The notes beneath the pieces are model-generated. The model worked only from the letters and a program-made list of their open reading frames with translations, was not told where the DNA came from and made no database searches. From the NCBI GenBank assembly GCA_037974665.1, contig CM075765.1, forward strand, positions 16,859,501-16,923,500: DNA of 64,000 bases, read 5' to 3'. Positions 13,401-23,519 of the stretch are shown here, one piece after another (positions within the stretch are counted from its first letter, which is position 1; the number at the start of each line of letters is the position of its first letter). The stretch comes from Ehretia macrophylla (lineage: Eukaryota; Streptophyta; Magnoliopsida; Boraginales; Ehretiaceae). The position numbers and the translations under genes are program-made.

Positions 13401-16400
13401 ATTCCAGGGGTGGCCGTTGGAGCTGGGTGGCAAGCATATGTGGCATATGTGAATATAGTTTGTTACTATATTTTTGGTCTTCCTTTGGGCCTGGTTCTTG
13501 GCCATGTACTTGACTTGGGTGTTAAGGTAGTTACTCTCTACATCTTCCTAATTGCCGCTCATAATTTCTTCAATAGGATTTGGAACTCTCCATTTAGATT
13601 ATTCTAATTATCTGTCTATTTAATTATAATAATTTCACAGTTTTCTTAAATCGTGAACATAATTAATGTTAATGTTGTCTGTATTGCTTTATAGACCTTG
13701 TCACAAAGCATAATTAGCTTCATTTGTAGATTTTATGCAATCAAATTTTGCATGATATATTTTATGTTATAGAGGAAAACAAAATTATACAAAACAATAC
13801 TTTTATCCAGATGTATTGCCTACAAGCTATATAATGGGTGCCTTTATATAGAAAAAATAATTTATATTAATGTTAATAAGGGCTTTTCTATATGTAAAAA
13901 AAAAAAAAAACTATTTATATTAATGTTAATAATGGTGAATGGACGAAGAATTGGAGAATTTTAAGAAAAGAAACTCTAAATCTTTATGTGAAATTAGGAA
14001 TGATTTTTCAACTAAAAATTTCTAGATAATATACATAGAGGGTAGGGTTTTGGTAGATTACACTAGTTTTGGCTTCACGTACTTCCTCTTCATTTTTAAT
14101 GATTGTTGACAATACTGCCTATTATATCAAAAGAGCCCTAATAACACATAAATGAAAAACACATGAATCCCAAATGTTTTATTTTGAGATATGATGAAGC
14201 ACAACATGTGTTTACATACAAAATTAGAAAAATTTACATATATTTCATAAGAAATTTATGTTTCTCCTATTATTGTCATTTATATGATTAAATGAAAACT
14301 GTGTGATTTATGCTCCTTTTCTTGAATTCATTTATATAAAGATATAAGAATTTATCTAAAATGATGAAGGTAAAAGTAGGATCCAACTCCATTTTCCATG
14401 TATAAGACCATATGTGCGTATGGACTGAGAATTAATTACTTAAATCACACTAACATGAGAAAAATAAAGAGTAAAAACAATGAGACATACTTTAGGAGAA
14501 AAATATTTCACTGAAGGTATCTATAATCCACATTCAAAATGAAAAGCAGATAAATTTCGTTGTACCTAGAAGTATAGTTTCAAGCAAGTTTTTCTCTCAC
14601 TCGAGCAACATAGTAAAACTATAGCCCAACTAACTAAAAAAACTTCTTTTAGTACATTAAGCATAAATGTGATAAGTGTCTAGTGAACACATTATTTTTC
14701 AGTAAATAAAACTACTACTCCACCTTTTTTATCTAGATGACAAAGACCTTCCATTTTTATTTTGAAATACATTTCTCATCTTCATATTTTTATATGTTGT
14801 TGCATAAACATTATTTCAGGTAGTCTATAATTAAATTGAACTTGAAAAAACTCTCAAATTGTAGAGCATTACCCTTATCACCTTTATTTGGTTTTCCATA
14901 ACTTTAAGTCACCAACATTTCGCTTATCAATTACTGACAATATATATACCTTAAATGCTAATTATCAGAAAGTTTTCACCTTTAATATTTCATATTAGAG
15001 AAATATTGTTCAAACTATTATTTTAGAACCATAAGAACTAAAGTAGGACAGTAATGGGGTGGATTTTGCAGGTACTTTTTCCGTCTTTAATCCACCCTAA
15101 ATAAAGGGAACATTAGGCTAGGACATAGGGTGTGGTGTCGTGTGGCGTGGGGTGGGGTGGGGTGGGATGGGGTTGACTTTTATTCCTATGTTAGGGCGGA
15201 GGCGGGGTAAGAAGTAGGGATATGAAATTCTCATCCCATATTCCTTGTCCCACATGCATGTAAAATTATTTAAGCAGTTATATTTATCTACATGTACTAT
15301 TTGTCATTGTCAAGCCACCAACAACCCAATTTTTAGGAATCTATAATTGTAAATACAGTAGAACCTCTTTAAATTAATAGCGTTGGGACCACCAAATTCT
15401 ATTAATTTAGTGAGATATTAATTTATCGATAAATTAATAACTATTAATTTATAGAGATATTTTTATTTTTTTGGCTTTATAGTAAACATATTATGATTAT
15501 AGTGTCTTTTTTTAAAAAGTAACTTGTATTTTTTTCTGTCTAATTTGAAAAGATAAGTAATGAGAATAGAAGATAAAATTTAATTTAGTAGAATTAGAAC
15601 AAAGTTTCTCTAATCTTGTATTTAAGTTCTTGTAAGATTAGGATGAAAATTAATTTATCTAATCTTGTATCATAATCCTTGTAGGATTATCTCAATTTTT
15701 TCTCTTTAAATAATTAAATATGAGATTTAACTAGATTTGAAGTTCAACAAAAGACAAGCTACTCTTGATTCATATTTTAAGAAAACCTCATAGTCAATTT
15801 ATTATTTACTTTTTAGCTAATTATTAATTTATGAAATATTTGAGTCAATAAAATACAAAGAATTTTTTTAAAATGTATTATCTTATAATTTTATCGAATT
15901 TACCAACTTTTTACATTGGTCCCAAGTCGGGACCGAACATTTTTATTAATTAAAAGAGATTATTAATTTATCGAGTATTAATTTAAAAAGGTTATACTGT
16001 ATTATAAAGTAACATTTTTCTTGTTAGCTACTTGTTTAATAGTGAATTTAGGTTTAAAAACTAAATATATGTTTTTATTCTTTTAATAAAATAAAATGTA
16101 TTAGTTTCTCATGTGATTATTAATTGATTATGTTAGAGTTTATGGCATTATCTCCTGTATGAAGTGATGGACTGATTATGTCAAGAAAATAATATTAATT
16201 GGGCATATTTCAAGCCTTGACTTTAATCTTCATATGACATTCCTTTTTCATACCCAATTTTCATACTCAATTGTTCTAATTGTTAGTTTATTTAAATGAT
16301 TGAAACTAGGTTATTCTAAGGACATATTTCTTTTTATTTTTTATTTTTTAGTTTGAGACATGAAACTCAAGTTGTAATAAATATTAGAAATTTTTTGAAC

Positions 16401-19099
16401 ATCTATGTATATATATTCTTCATCTATCATAACTTTCATGGACGTTGTAAAATTTTATGTGTTGTAAATTGATCTTGCATAGTTTAATAGAAAATTAAAA
16501 AAAAAATTAACAAGTAATCCCCATTTCACATAGAGATTTGATAAAGGTACGGGTATTGAGGATCCCTGAAAGGAAACAGGGGTAGGGTAAGGAACAAGGC
16601 TGCTTTTTAGATGACAGGATAGGGCCTAGGGATAGGTCTCCTACCTCAAACAAGCCCTATTTCCATTCTTAAACTAAATTGTAGACTAAAGTTCAGCATT
16701 ATGATAAAAAATACTTTCATAAGGGAACTAATGTTATTCCGAATAAAGAAATAATGGTTATTGTAAGACCAACTCCAACAACTTCCTTATCTTTCTTCCT
16801 ACATGTATTGAATTTGGAGCATTTTTCCTACATCTAGGGATCTCCCATTTTAGTTTTACTCCAACAGTTTCGCTACATTTAATCATTCTCTTAGTTTAGA
16901 GAATTCCTATTTCAGTTTCACTCCAACAGCTTCCCTATCATAGAGACTCCCTATTTTTATTTTATTCCAATATTCTCTACTTTTATTTTAATTAAACATA
17001 CCATTTAATATTCCTTTCTTTATACATGTTCATTTTTCTCAGAGACATTCCTTTTTTAATTAGCAACATAAATTTTTAATTTTTATTATTTAGTTTAAAA
17101 CATTTTCAATAATTTTTTATTTTTAATTTATATTTGTTCTTATAGTAGATTTATATAATATGCATTGTTTTGTGAGTCCATCTATATAAAAACATAAAAA
17201 GTTAGTATAGAGCAATTATAAATAAATAATTTAGTAATACACTATAATTAATAAAAGTTACAAACACAAAAAGTGAGTATAGTACAATTATAAATAAATA
17301 ATTTAGTAATACACTATAATTAATAAAAATTACAATATTATAGTGCAACAAAAAAGTAAAAAATTAACTGTAATCAATAACTTTTAGTATATTAAAATGC
17401 AATTAAAAGATATTAAACAATTCTATGGATGTTTAGGGGATGGGGTAGGGGATCGTGTTTTCTCTCCTACATGTAGAAAAGATGAAAATGGATGTAGGGA
17501 TCTCTTACAATTTAGAGGATGGGATAGGGGATTTATTGGAGTACAATTTGACCATTCCTGTCCCTATATGTCAAGTAGGGATACATGTAGGGAGGCTCTT
17601 GGACTTGGTCTTAAATACACTATAAAAGAGAGAAGAAGTTGTATGTAATTTACCCACACGGTTAATGCATAGATTGTTAATTGAATCTACGTGCGGGGAT
17701 GGATCCCCATAGAGGCAAGCCCGCCATTGTTTTTTTTTTTTTAAAGGGAGATTTAAGTTAGTATTACTTTACTTTGAAGTGATATTGCATACATTGAGAA
17801 TTGATCCCAAAATCTCTTATACCTAAAGCGGTAATCATATTACTGGACTAAATTCCTACTAGTAAAAAGAATAAATACAAATCCCCTAATGGTTCATTAC
17901 TTATAATGCTGAATGATTCTCCTCAAGGCCTCCCCTCCAAAACTTTATTCGGTCTATTTTTCTAACTCAAATTAGAGTATAACCTCTTTAAATTAATAGT
18001 GTTGGGACTGCTAAATTCTATTAATTTAGCGAGATATCAATTTATCGATAAATTAATAATTAATAATTTATCAAGATATTTGATTTTTTTGGCTTAAAAA
18101 TAAACATATTATATTTATGATATCTTTTTTAAAAATTGACTCATATTTTTTAGGCCAATTTGAAAAGATAAGTAGAAAAGTCTAATGAGAATAGAAAATA
18201 AGAATCTAATTTAGTAGGATTACATTTTTTAGGTACATTGCGCACAATTAAATATGAGATTCAGGTAGATTTGAAGTTCAACAAAAGACAAGTTACTCTT
18301 AATTCATATTTTGAGAAAGTTTCATAGTTAATTTATTATGTACTTTTTAACTAATTATTAATTTATGAAATATTTGGATTAATAAAATACAAAGAAAATA
18401 TTTTAAATATATTATCTTATAATTTTATCGAAATTCTTAATTTTTTACACTGATCTCAAGTTGGGACCATCTATTTTTATTATTTAAAAGAGGTTATTAA
18501 TTTATCGAGTATTAATTTAAAGAAATTATATTGTAATTGTGTCCCCTTTTTTTTAGAATCTAAGTTTTTCAAGTATCTTTAATTAACTAAATGTTGTCAA
18601 AAATGCCAAATTTGTGTCCTAATACAACTCGAAATAAAGAACTGTTTTCTTTTTCTTTTCTTTTCTTCTTCTTTTGTAATTTTGGTAACTGAGATAGTTC
18701 CATAACATGGAAGAAATAATATTTCACACTTGGCAAATGACTTTTTTTTCCCCGGGACTGGACCAACAATATATATCTTCAATTAATTAATGGAAGTTGA
18801 TGGTTTGCAGGGCATATGGTATGGCATGTTATCTGGAACAACAATTCAAACCTTTGTCTTGGTTTGGATGCTTTACAAAACCAATTGGAATCAAGAGGTA
18901 CACTACGTATACTTATTTAGCCAACTACAATTTATAGAAATTAAGCTGCAAGCATATCGGCAACAGTTATCATTACGTTGATTTGTGCGAAGGTTTTATA
19001 AGGACTTCAATATTGCAGGCTTCCAAAGCTGGAGAGAGAATAAAGCAATGGGGAGGAGAAACTAAAACAAACACAGTTGATGCGCATATCATTAGTTGA
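4447..19099 (+). CDS. MATE efflux transporter (DETOXIFICATION/TT12-like), MATE-A, 8 exons
   Basis: Exons 4447-4752, 4898-5439, 11957-12043, 12519-12575, 13061-13299, 13408-13526, 18811-18897 and 19019-19099 join into 1518 nt, or 505 residues plus TGA. All seven introns are GT-AG, and every junction restores a family motif. The protein has a hydrophilic N-terminal tail of about 45 residues, then a two-lobed set of hydrophobic segments consistent with 12 membrane helices. Family motifs include [15 protein letters not shown] (residues 107-121), MQRSW (129-133), a CLE-type helix (about 283), RVSNELG (333-339) and GVAVGAGWQ (411-419). About 500 residues is normal for plant MATE proteins. These antiport small organic solutes (flavonoids, alkaloids, xenobiotics) out of the cytosol into vacuole or apoplast, driven by H+ or Na+. 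The substrate cannot be read from sequence. I chose ATG 4447 because the frame upstream opens only with a non-ATG codon. Introns 2 and 6 are swollen by transposons, yet the frame has no stop. Confidence 0.93.
5952..5956 (+). repeat. Target-site duplication AAGAC, left
   Basis: AAGAC directly precedes the 5' LTR of the Copia element and is repeated at 10540-10544 directly after its 3' LTR. The 5-bp exact match fixes both ends of the element. Confidence 0.92.
5957..6140 (+). repeat. 5' LTR of Copia element 1
   Basis: 184 bp, starting TGATAACTGATACATAAGG. The terminal CA of the 3' copy is mutated to TA here. It contains ATATAATACAATACAAA near its 3' part, a possible polyadenylation region. Confidence 0.92.
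6141..6155 (+). other. Primer binding site of Copia element 1
   Basis: TGGTATCACGAGCTT lies immediately after the 5' LTR and is close to the plant initiator-Met primer site TGGTATCAGAGC, with one inserted or changed base. Confidence 0.85.
6181..7131 (+). pseudogene. Copia gag (capsid/nucleocapsid), broken
   Basis: The ATG at 6181 opens a gag of the Retrofit/Ale type, with the capsid-like phrase [22 protein letters not shown] at 6523-6525 and a TAG at 7006-7008 interrupt it. A CCHC zinc knuckle (C-x2-C-x4-H-x4-C) is intact at 7045-7086. A serine-rich linker precedes the knuckle. Without readthrough, no full gag can be made. Confidence 0.85.
7135..8366 (+). pseudogene. Copia protease and integrase region, broken
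   Basis: The protease begins near [11 protein letters not shown], where the usual aspartate D-S-G motif reads D-T-S, so activity is doubtful. A TAA at 7357-7359 follows. The integrase region opens with the pre-integrase HARLGHPS motif and a C-x2-C pair, then the catalytic core [16 protein letters not shown] at 7924-7926 and frameshifts beyond it break the core. The phrase [20 protein letters not shown] (about 8175) marks the integrase C-terminal part. Confidence 0.82.
8840..9640 (+). pseudogene. Copia reverse transcriptase, frameshifted
   Basis: The domain starts near [10 protein letters not shown] and runs through [25 protein letters not shown] and [14 protein letters not shown] frameshift near 9250-9264 moves the reading into another frame, which continues with [16 protein letters not shown]. 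The catalytic YVDD box is intact at 9426-9437. A TAG ends the frame at 9609-9611. Confidence 0.88.
9730..10358 (+). pseudogene. Copia RNase H domain
   Basis: The frame from about 9873 to the stop at 10356-10358 reads through the Copia RNase H motifs [27 protein letters not shown] and ADMFTKAL. The piece linking it to the reverse transcriptase (9612-9870) is frameshifted. The stop codon overlaps the first bases of the 3' LTR. Confidence 0.85.
10356..10539 (+). repeat. 3' LTR of Copia element 1
   Basis: 184 bp beginning TGATAACTAATACATAAAG and ending CTCCTTACA. It is preceded by the polypurine tract at 10346-10355 and followed by the target duplication AAGAC at 10540-10544. Confidence 0.92.
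15149..15172 (+). promoter_or_regulatory. G-quadruplex motif on the sense strand of intron 6
   Basis: The run is G4-T-G4-T-G4-T-G3-AT-G4, giving five G-tracts of three or more with loops of one or two bases. It lies on the transcribed sense strand of MATE-A, so both the DNA and the pre-mRNA could fold. No counterpart remains in MATE-B because that segment is deleted there. Confidence 0.6.
15356..15999 (+). mobile_element. Emigrant-like (pogo group) MITE, copy 2
   Basis: 644 bp between CAGTAGAACCTCTTTAAATT and its inverted end ATTAATTTAAAAAGGTTATACTG. It is flanked by TA on both sides (15354-15355 and 16000-16001), the expected target. The interior matches copies 1 and 3 along its length. It has no coding capacity. 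It is spliced out with MATE-A intron 6. Confidence 0.88.
16764..17613 (+). mobile_element. MITE with TAAGACCAA terminal repeats
   Basis: The left end is TAAGACCAACTCCAACA, and the right end reversed is TAAGACCAAGTCCAAGA. Subterminal copies of ACTCCAACAG occur at about 16860, 16920 and 16980 as in the element at 1085. Inside is a 72-bp tandem duplication (17196-17267 and 17268-17339). Its last 110 bp recur at 62560-62655 in MATE-B. The superfamily is not certain. A TAA...TTA at the ends hints at a Harbinger-like target, but I see no clean duplication. Confidence 0.7.
17196..17339 (+). repeat. 72-bp tandem duplication inside the MITE
   Basis: Two adjacent copies begin AAAAAGT(T/G)AGTATAG and share the interior AATTATAAATAAATAATTTA with few changes. 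The offset is 72 bases. Confidence 0.8.
17975..18533 (+). mobile_element. Emigrant-like (pogo group) MITE, copy 3
   Basis: 559 bp, starting GAGTATAACCTCTTTAAATT and ending ATTAATTTAAAGAAATTATATTG, flanked by TA at 17973-17974 and 18534-18535. It is shorter than copy 2 by internal loss of the part that begins TAATCTTGTATTTAAG there. It ends 277 bp before MATE-A exon 7. Confidence 0.87.
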
Positions 19100-19440
19100 A
19101 AGGAACTTTATACCAAAATTACAGCTTTCCAGTTAAGATGTTAAATGTGTTCTTTTTAAATATCTCGTTAAAGTCTTCTCTACACAACTTGATTTTGAGA
19201 AGCAACAAAGCTTGCATGTCATATCGATGTCCTTAACGTATGTCTACAACTTATCTTTATCGTTGTTTATCAAAGAAATCATATTCGGTTGTCTACGTTT
19301 CCTTAACTTAGCCTGGTATATGACGGTGTTTATCTGTAAAAGAGGAGAGGTAGGAGTACTGCCTCGAGCTTTTTTCCCAGAAAGTTTTGACAGTCGATCA
19401 AGTTAATATTTTTTATGGTGTAATAAGGTTGGAGAAGCGC
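19100..19440 (+). other. MATE-A 3' untranslated region (presumed)
   Basis: This noncoding stretch runs from the TGA to about 36 bp before the next Copia LTR. Part of it (about 19220-19345) has a diverged second copy at 32988-33225, supporting the idea that it belongs to the duplicated gene. AATAAG at about 19422 is the nearest weak polyadenylation signal; the true end is unknown. Confidence 0.5.
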
Positions 19441-19476
19441 TAGACAGTGATCGTGAGAACCCTCAAAGCGAGGAGC

Positions 19477-20949
19477 TGTTGGATTATATGTCCTAAAAGT
19501 TAATTTTAGGACATAATAATTATATTATTTATTTAATGTAAACAGTTTATTTAAATATAGTTAATGCGATTAATTATTTAAATAAGAGTTCTTAGAATAA
19601 TATTTATAGATTCTATCCTTAAAAGTAAGGATATGAGTAACATATTTTATATTCATAAATATATTCTAAAATAATTCCCAATCGTATGATAAATTAATTG
19701 GGCATTAATTTATCCTGAAAGATCGGATTACAGTCTACCATTAAAATAATATGAGATATTGATTTAGGCGATTAGTCTCATATCGTAAGGATAGATGTAT
19801 AAGTGCTTATTGAGAACAAGTGACTGAATATGACCGCTAGTACAACGAATTACATGGAATGGTCAATAATTCGTTGTACAGTGTAATGGTACAATTAAGT
19901 CCTTAGACCTGAGACACCACGATTATCTTGTGTTAGGGATACCATAACTTGCAAGTGCAATAAAACTAGTCTTCATCAAGGATTGGATAATGTACTCAGT
20001 ACTTACGATCTATTTCAGTATGGAGATAGGTGAGTGTAGATACAAAATCTGTCAATTTGTAATCCTATGCGATCTATTAATCGAGTAACTAGAAATTATT
20101 GGCCGAGGTAGAATAGTGGAAGTCATTCTACAGATTATTCATAAGTTACTGATTAAATAGATTTGGACATATGATTGAGTAATAGAGTTTGATGACCCTA
20201 TCCATGACTCTGACTCAATCGAGATAATTTAGATAGAATGAATTGTTTGCATAATTATTACTAAAGGGTTCATAGAATTTACACTTCATTATTAGTTGGG
20301 TAGTCGTGATGTACTGCTAGGTATCACTCACGACTTGCGAGAAATAAATTAGAAGAGTTCTAATTAAATATTAATTGGATTAATAGTATTTCGCTGCCAA
20401 TTAATTATGAACCCGAGAGGTCACACACAAAATAGATTTAAAATTAATTAGCGAGGAAAATAAATTAAATGTTAGAAGTGTATAATATTTAGTTGAACTT
20501 AAAACTGATTAGATTGGAATATTAGTCCAATCATTTAATCAGTCCAAGTCCAGAGTTTAGGACTGGACCAAAAGCTAGCCCTAATATGTCCGATATTTCC
20601 TATAAATAGGAAACTATGACAGACAGAAAAATTAGCACAAATTCTGTCTTTCATAGCAAATATTTTTCTCTCTAAAACTCGTAGTGGGGGTTTTGCTGAT
20701 TGATGGTTCAGATATCATGTGGATACTTTTGGAGGCTTCATAATTCGAGAGCTTTGGATCGTTCTAATCCTATATCAGATCTCGCCTCGTAAAGGTAATC
20801 CTAAATCTATTATGCGTAATTAATGTCGATTATTTATGCATGATTATAATCTACGTAATTAGTCATGAACATGATGCATGTGTATTTAGTATTTTCGTTT
20901 GTCTTTATTCTGATTATAAAATTTTAAATACCATGCACAATTTCCAACA
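19477..20949 (+). repeat. 5' LTR of the decayed Copia element
   Basis: 1473 bp with TG...CA ends. A TATAAATA box at 20601-20608 sits within the inverted repeat TTTCCTA-TAAA-TAGGAAA, followed by a leader with a short A/T-rich stretch. The sequence matches 26703-28174 throughout, with many scattered changes that indicate age. Confidence 0.93.
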
Positions 20950-20950
20950 G

Positions 20951-20963
20951 TGGTATCAGAGCC
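20951..20963 (+). other. Primer binding site of the decayed Copia element
   Basis: TGGTATCAGAGCC is the exact initiator-Met primer site of many plant LTR elements, one base after the LTR end. Confidence 0.93.
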
Positions 20964-21354
20964 ATCGTTCATGCCTTTTACGTGATTATTCATTTATAGC
21001 ACATATAGCACGATTAAATTATCTTAAATTGTTTGAGAAACTGTTCGTCGATTTTTGTAGTTTATGAAACTATATGTCAGAATTGCCTTTTATGAATTTG
21101 TTCATAAATCTGTCTGTAAAATTTGTTTAGTTATATATCAGCCCTAAAACATGAAAGTGTTTTGTGAAATTTGATAGTTCATGAAACTATTCATAAAGGA
21201 ATTAATAGCTTTCAATATGTTGTTTTTTTGGCAATGTTTTGTTTTAATTGCTAACAACCCACAGTACGTCATCTTCTTCAACTATTTTTCAATTTTAAAA
21301 AAAAAATTAACAGTTTTCAAAATCACGACACCCACCCCTTCACATGTGGTAGTA

Positions 21355-21597
21355 GTGCCACCATGGTTTGGTGGCACGCTACAAAAACCACGGGCTGCGA
21401 GGAGCATGGCATTCCTCGCAGCCAGTGGCCATGCCGCTTGGCTGAAGCCATGAGGAGTAGCGGCTTCTCGCGGTACAACAGGCCATGTGAGGACTTGATA
21501 CTCCTCACGCAGCGGCGCCACAGTCACTGTTGCGACTGTGGCTACGACTGCCACAATGGCAGTGGTGCTGTTACCATGGTGGCAGCAGATCTGCTGC
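21355..21597 (+). repeat. Run of perfect hairpins in the Copia leader
   Basis: A GC-rich block within AT-rich DNA holds perfect inverted repeats: GTGCCACC 21355-21362/21370-21377; GGCTGCGAGGA 21393-21403/21413-21423; GTGAGGA 21487-21493/21502-21508; GCCACAGTC 21517-21525/21534-21542; ACTGCCA 21547-21553/21557-21563; and the 16-bp palindrome GCAGCAGATCTGCTGC at 21582-21597. Loops are 3-9 nt. The stems differ from each other, so this is not a simple tandem repeat. Open frames here in several phases appear to be by-products of base composition. Confidence 0.8.
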
Positions 21598-23230
21598 GAA
21601 GAAGAGGGTGGCGCGAGAGCAATGGTCACTCTTCGCACCGCAGTTCTTTCGCCATACCAAGCCATGGAGGGCCACTACCAATGGTAGCTTGATGGTGAAG
21701 GAAGAAAAAAGGGGTAAGAGGAGGGGCGCCGCTGGTAAGAAAGAAAAGAAAAAGAAAAGAAGTTTTTTGATTCGGGTAGGTTTTTGAACCCAACCCGAAT
21801 CCTAATCGGGCTGGATCCGTGGATGGGTCCAAACCGAACCCAAACCCAAGGTGTTGGGTATTGGGTTATTTTTTGTTTTATTCTTCTTTAATTCTTTTAG
21901 GCTGTTGGGCTCTAGCTTGGGCCATAGTAAATCCGAATATGAATTTTATGAGTTGGACTTATTTAATTATTTGGATTGGGTTGCAATTAAAATGAGAAAG
22001 CTTTTATATTTCTTTCGGCTGAATGGACATGTCTTTATGCATTGGGCTATAGGGTTCAGGTTATAATGAAATAACAGTTGGACGATTGTTTTATTGTTTT
22101 AGACTTAACTTTTATAATTTTGTTAGACAAATTAATTAAAAGAGCCCAAATATATTCTTGATAGTTTAAATTAATAAATAGTTTATTAATTATTAAATAT
22201 AATTTGCTTATATTTAAATTTTGTGAATATAAGATATTTATGGAGTAAGTTTAATAAAGAGTTTAATAAATTGGAAATGTCTAATATAAAGAGTTTATAT
22301 TAGTTAATTAATTGTGCTATACTTGTAGTTAATTAATAAATTATTATTAATTAATTACTATAAATATAATGAGATTATATTTATTTAAATATGAGATATT
22401 TAAGGATCAAAATTAATAAAGGTGTTTATTAATTGGATGAACCTAAAATAATGAGATTACATTAGGAGACTAATTGTGCTATATTCGTGGATTACTTTTC
22501 TTTATTATTTGCTATGTATGTGGGTGATCATGGACTAGTCTTAAATATATGAATTGATGAATGAATTAATGAATTAATGAATGTTATTATTTAATTTATT
22601 TACCCATTTTGGGTTTTATGTAATATTTTAAAATGGAGTTTGCGTGCCTCTTATCCCCGTTTTAAAAATGTAAAACCCCTATTTTCTTTTATATATCTCC
22701 ACTAGATTAGGAATCTATGTACATAAATGTAATGGAAGATCAAGAAGAAGACATCAAGAGTTGGTGAGCCCAGTTCGCGAAAGGAGTTTTGTGAAGCCGA
22801 GGAAGAGCAACCCATGAATCTATCTTGTGGGCCATTTATTTGATTTAGATATTCAACCCAGTGACTCGGGTTGATAGTGTTCCTAATCCATGATCATCCC
22901 ATTTTACTTTATGCATTTATTTATTTATGCGATAAATATATGATGAATGCATGTATGTTTTTATTTTATTTTATGCGATAAATTAAAATTCGAAGCATGT
23001 GAAAAGTGAGACCTAAATTAAAGACCAGCAAAACCTTCCCAAATTAAATATTAAGTTAATAATGGTGTAGTCTTGAGAATATTATATTATTGCCTTCCGT
23101 TATTGTATATTGGTTTATGTGTTGGGCAAGTAAGTAGCTGGCTATGGACACATAGGGGTTATTTATTTGTATCAATATATGAACTAAGTCTATATAAGCA
23201 TGAGATGTGGAAAATTTGGATTCTCGCTGG

Positions 23231-23442
23231 CCACCAAAAATCTATAATGTGAGGTGTCAATGTTGCATTGATCCAAGTTTTCCAGGATAATGGGTTTAAC
23301 TTAAACAATCTTAAAGACCAAAAATCTATAATGTGAGGTCGAAAGGATTGGATGCAAGAATAATTGGAATTTATATAAGATACATTGTGAGAGGTTATTT
23401 ACCTGTTTGTTTTAACTTCACCAAAATTCTAAAATGTGAGGT
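23231..23442 (+). repeat. Three spaced copies of AATCTATAATGTGAGGT
   Basis: The core (C)CAAAAATCTATAATGTGAGGT occurs at 23233-23255 and 23317-23339, with a variant (CAAAATTCTAAAATGTGAGG) at about 23420-23441. Spacing is 84 and about 102 bp. They lie in the noncoding leader between the hairpin block and the decayed gag. Confidence 0.75.
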
Positions 23443-23519
23443 GGGTTAAAGTAAATGGGCCCCCAATTCTACTAAGAAAACACCTTATTATTTTTCTGTT
23501 TTTCACTAGGGAAGTATGG

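Larger units (their letters stand above)
13527..18810 (+). other. MATE-A intron 6, large and MITE-rich
   Basis: The donor is GTAGTT and the acceptor TTTGCAG. Of 5284 bp, 13527 to about 14857 and about 17506-17755 are shared with MATE-B. It holds a G-rich run (15149-15172), Emigrant-like copies at 15356-15999 and 17975-18533, and a larger MITE at 16764-17613. I see no coding sequence. 17640-17830 is a degraded repeat of unknown class, present again at 62690-62806. Confidence 0.8.

Noticed and set aside
17780..17850. Possible SINE B-box (GAATTGATCCC)
   Set aside because: Only a weak match, with no A-box or tail. It is part of a degraded repeat shared with 62690-62806.
21282..21692. Open frames of 109 and 127 codons on both strands
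   Set aside because: They overlap each other in the GC-rich hairpin block, where stop codons are rare by composition. The block is the leader of a retrotransposon.
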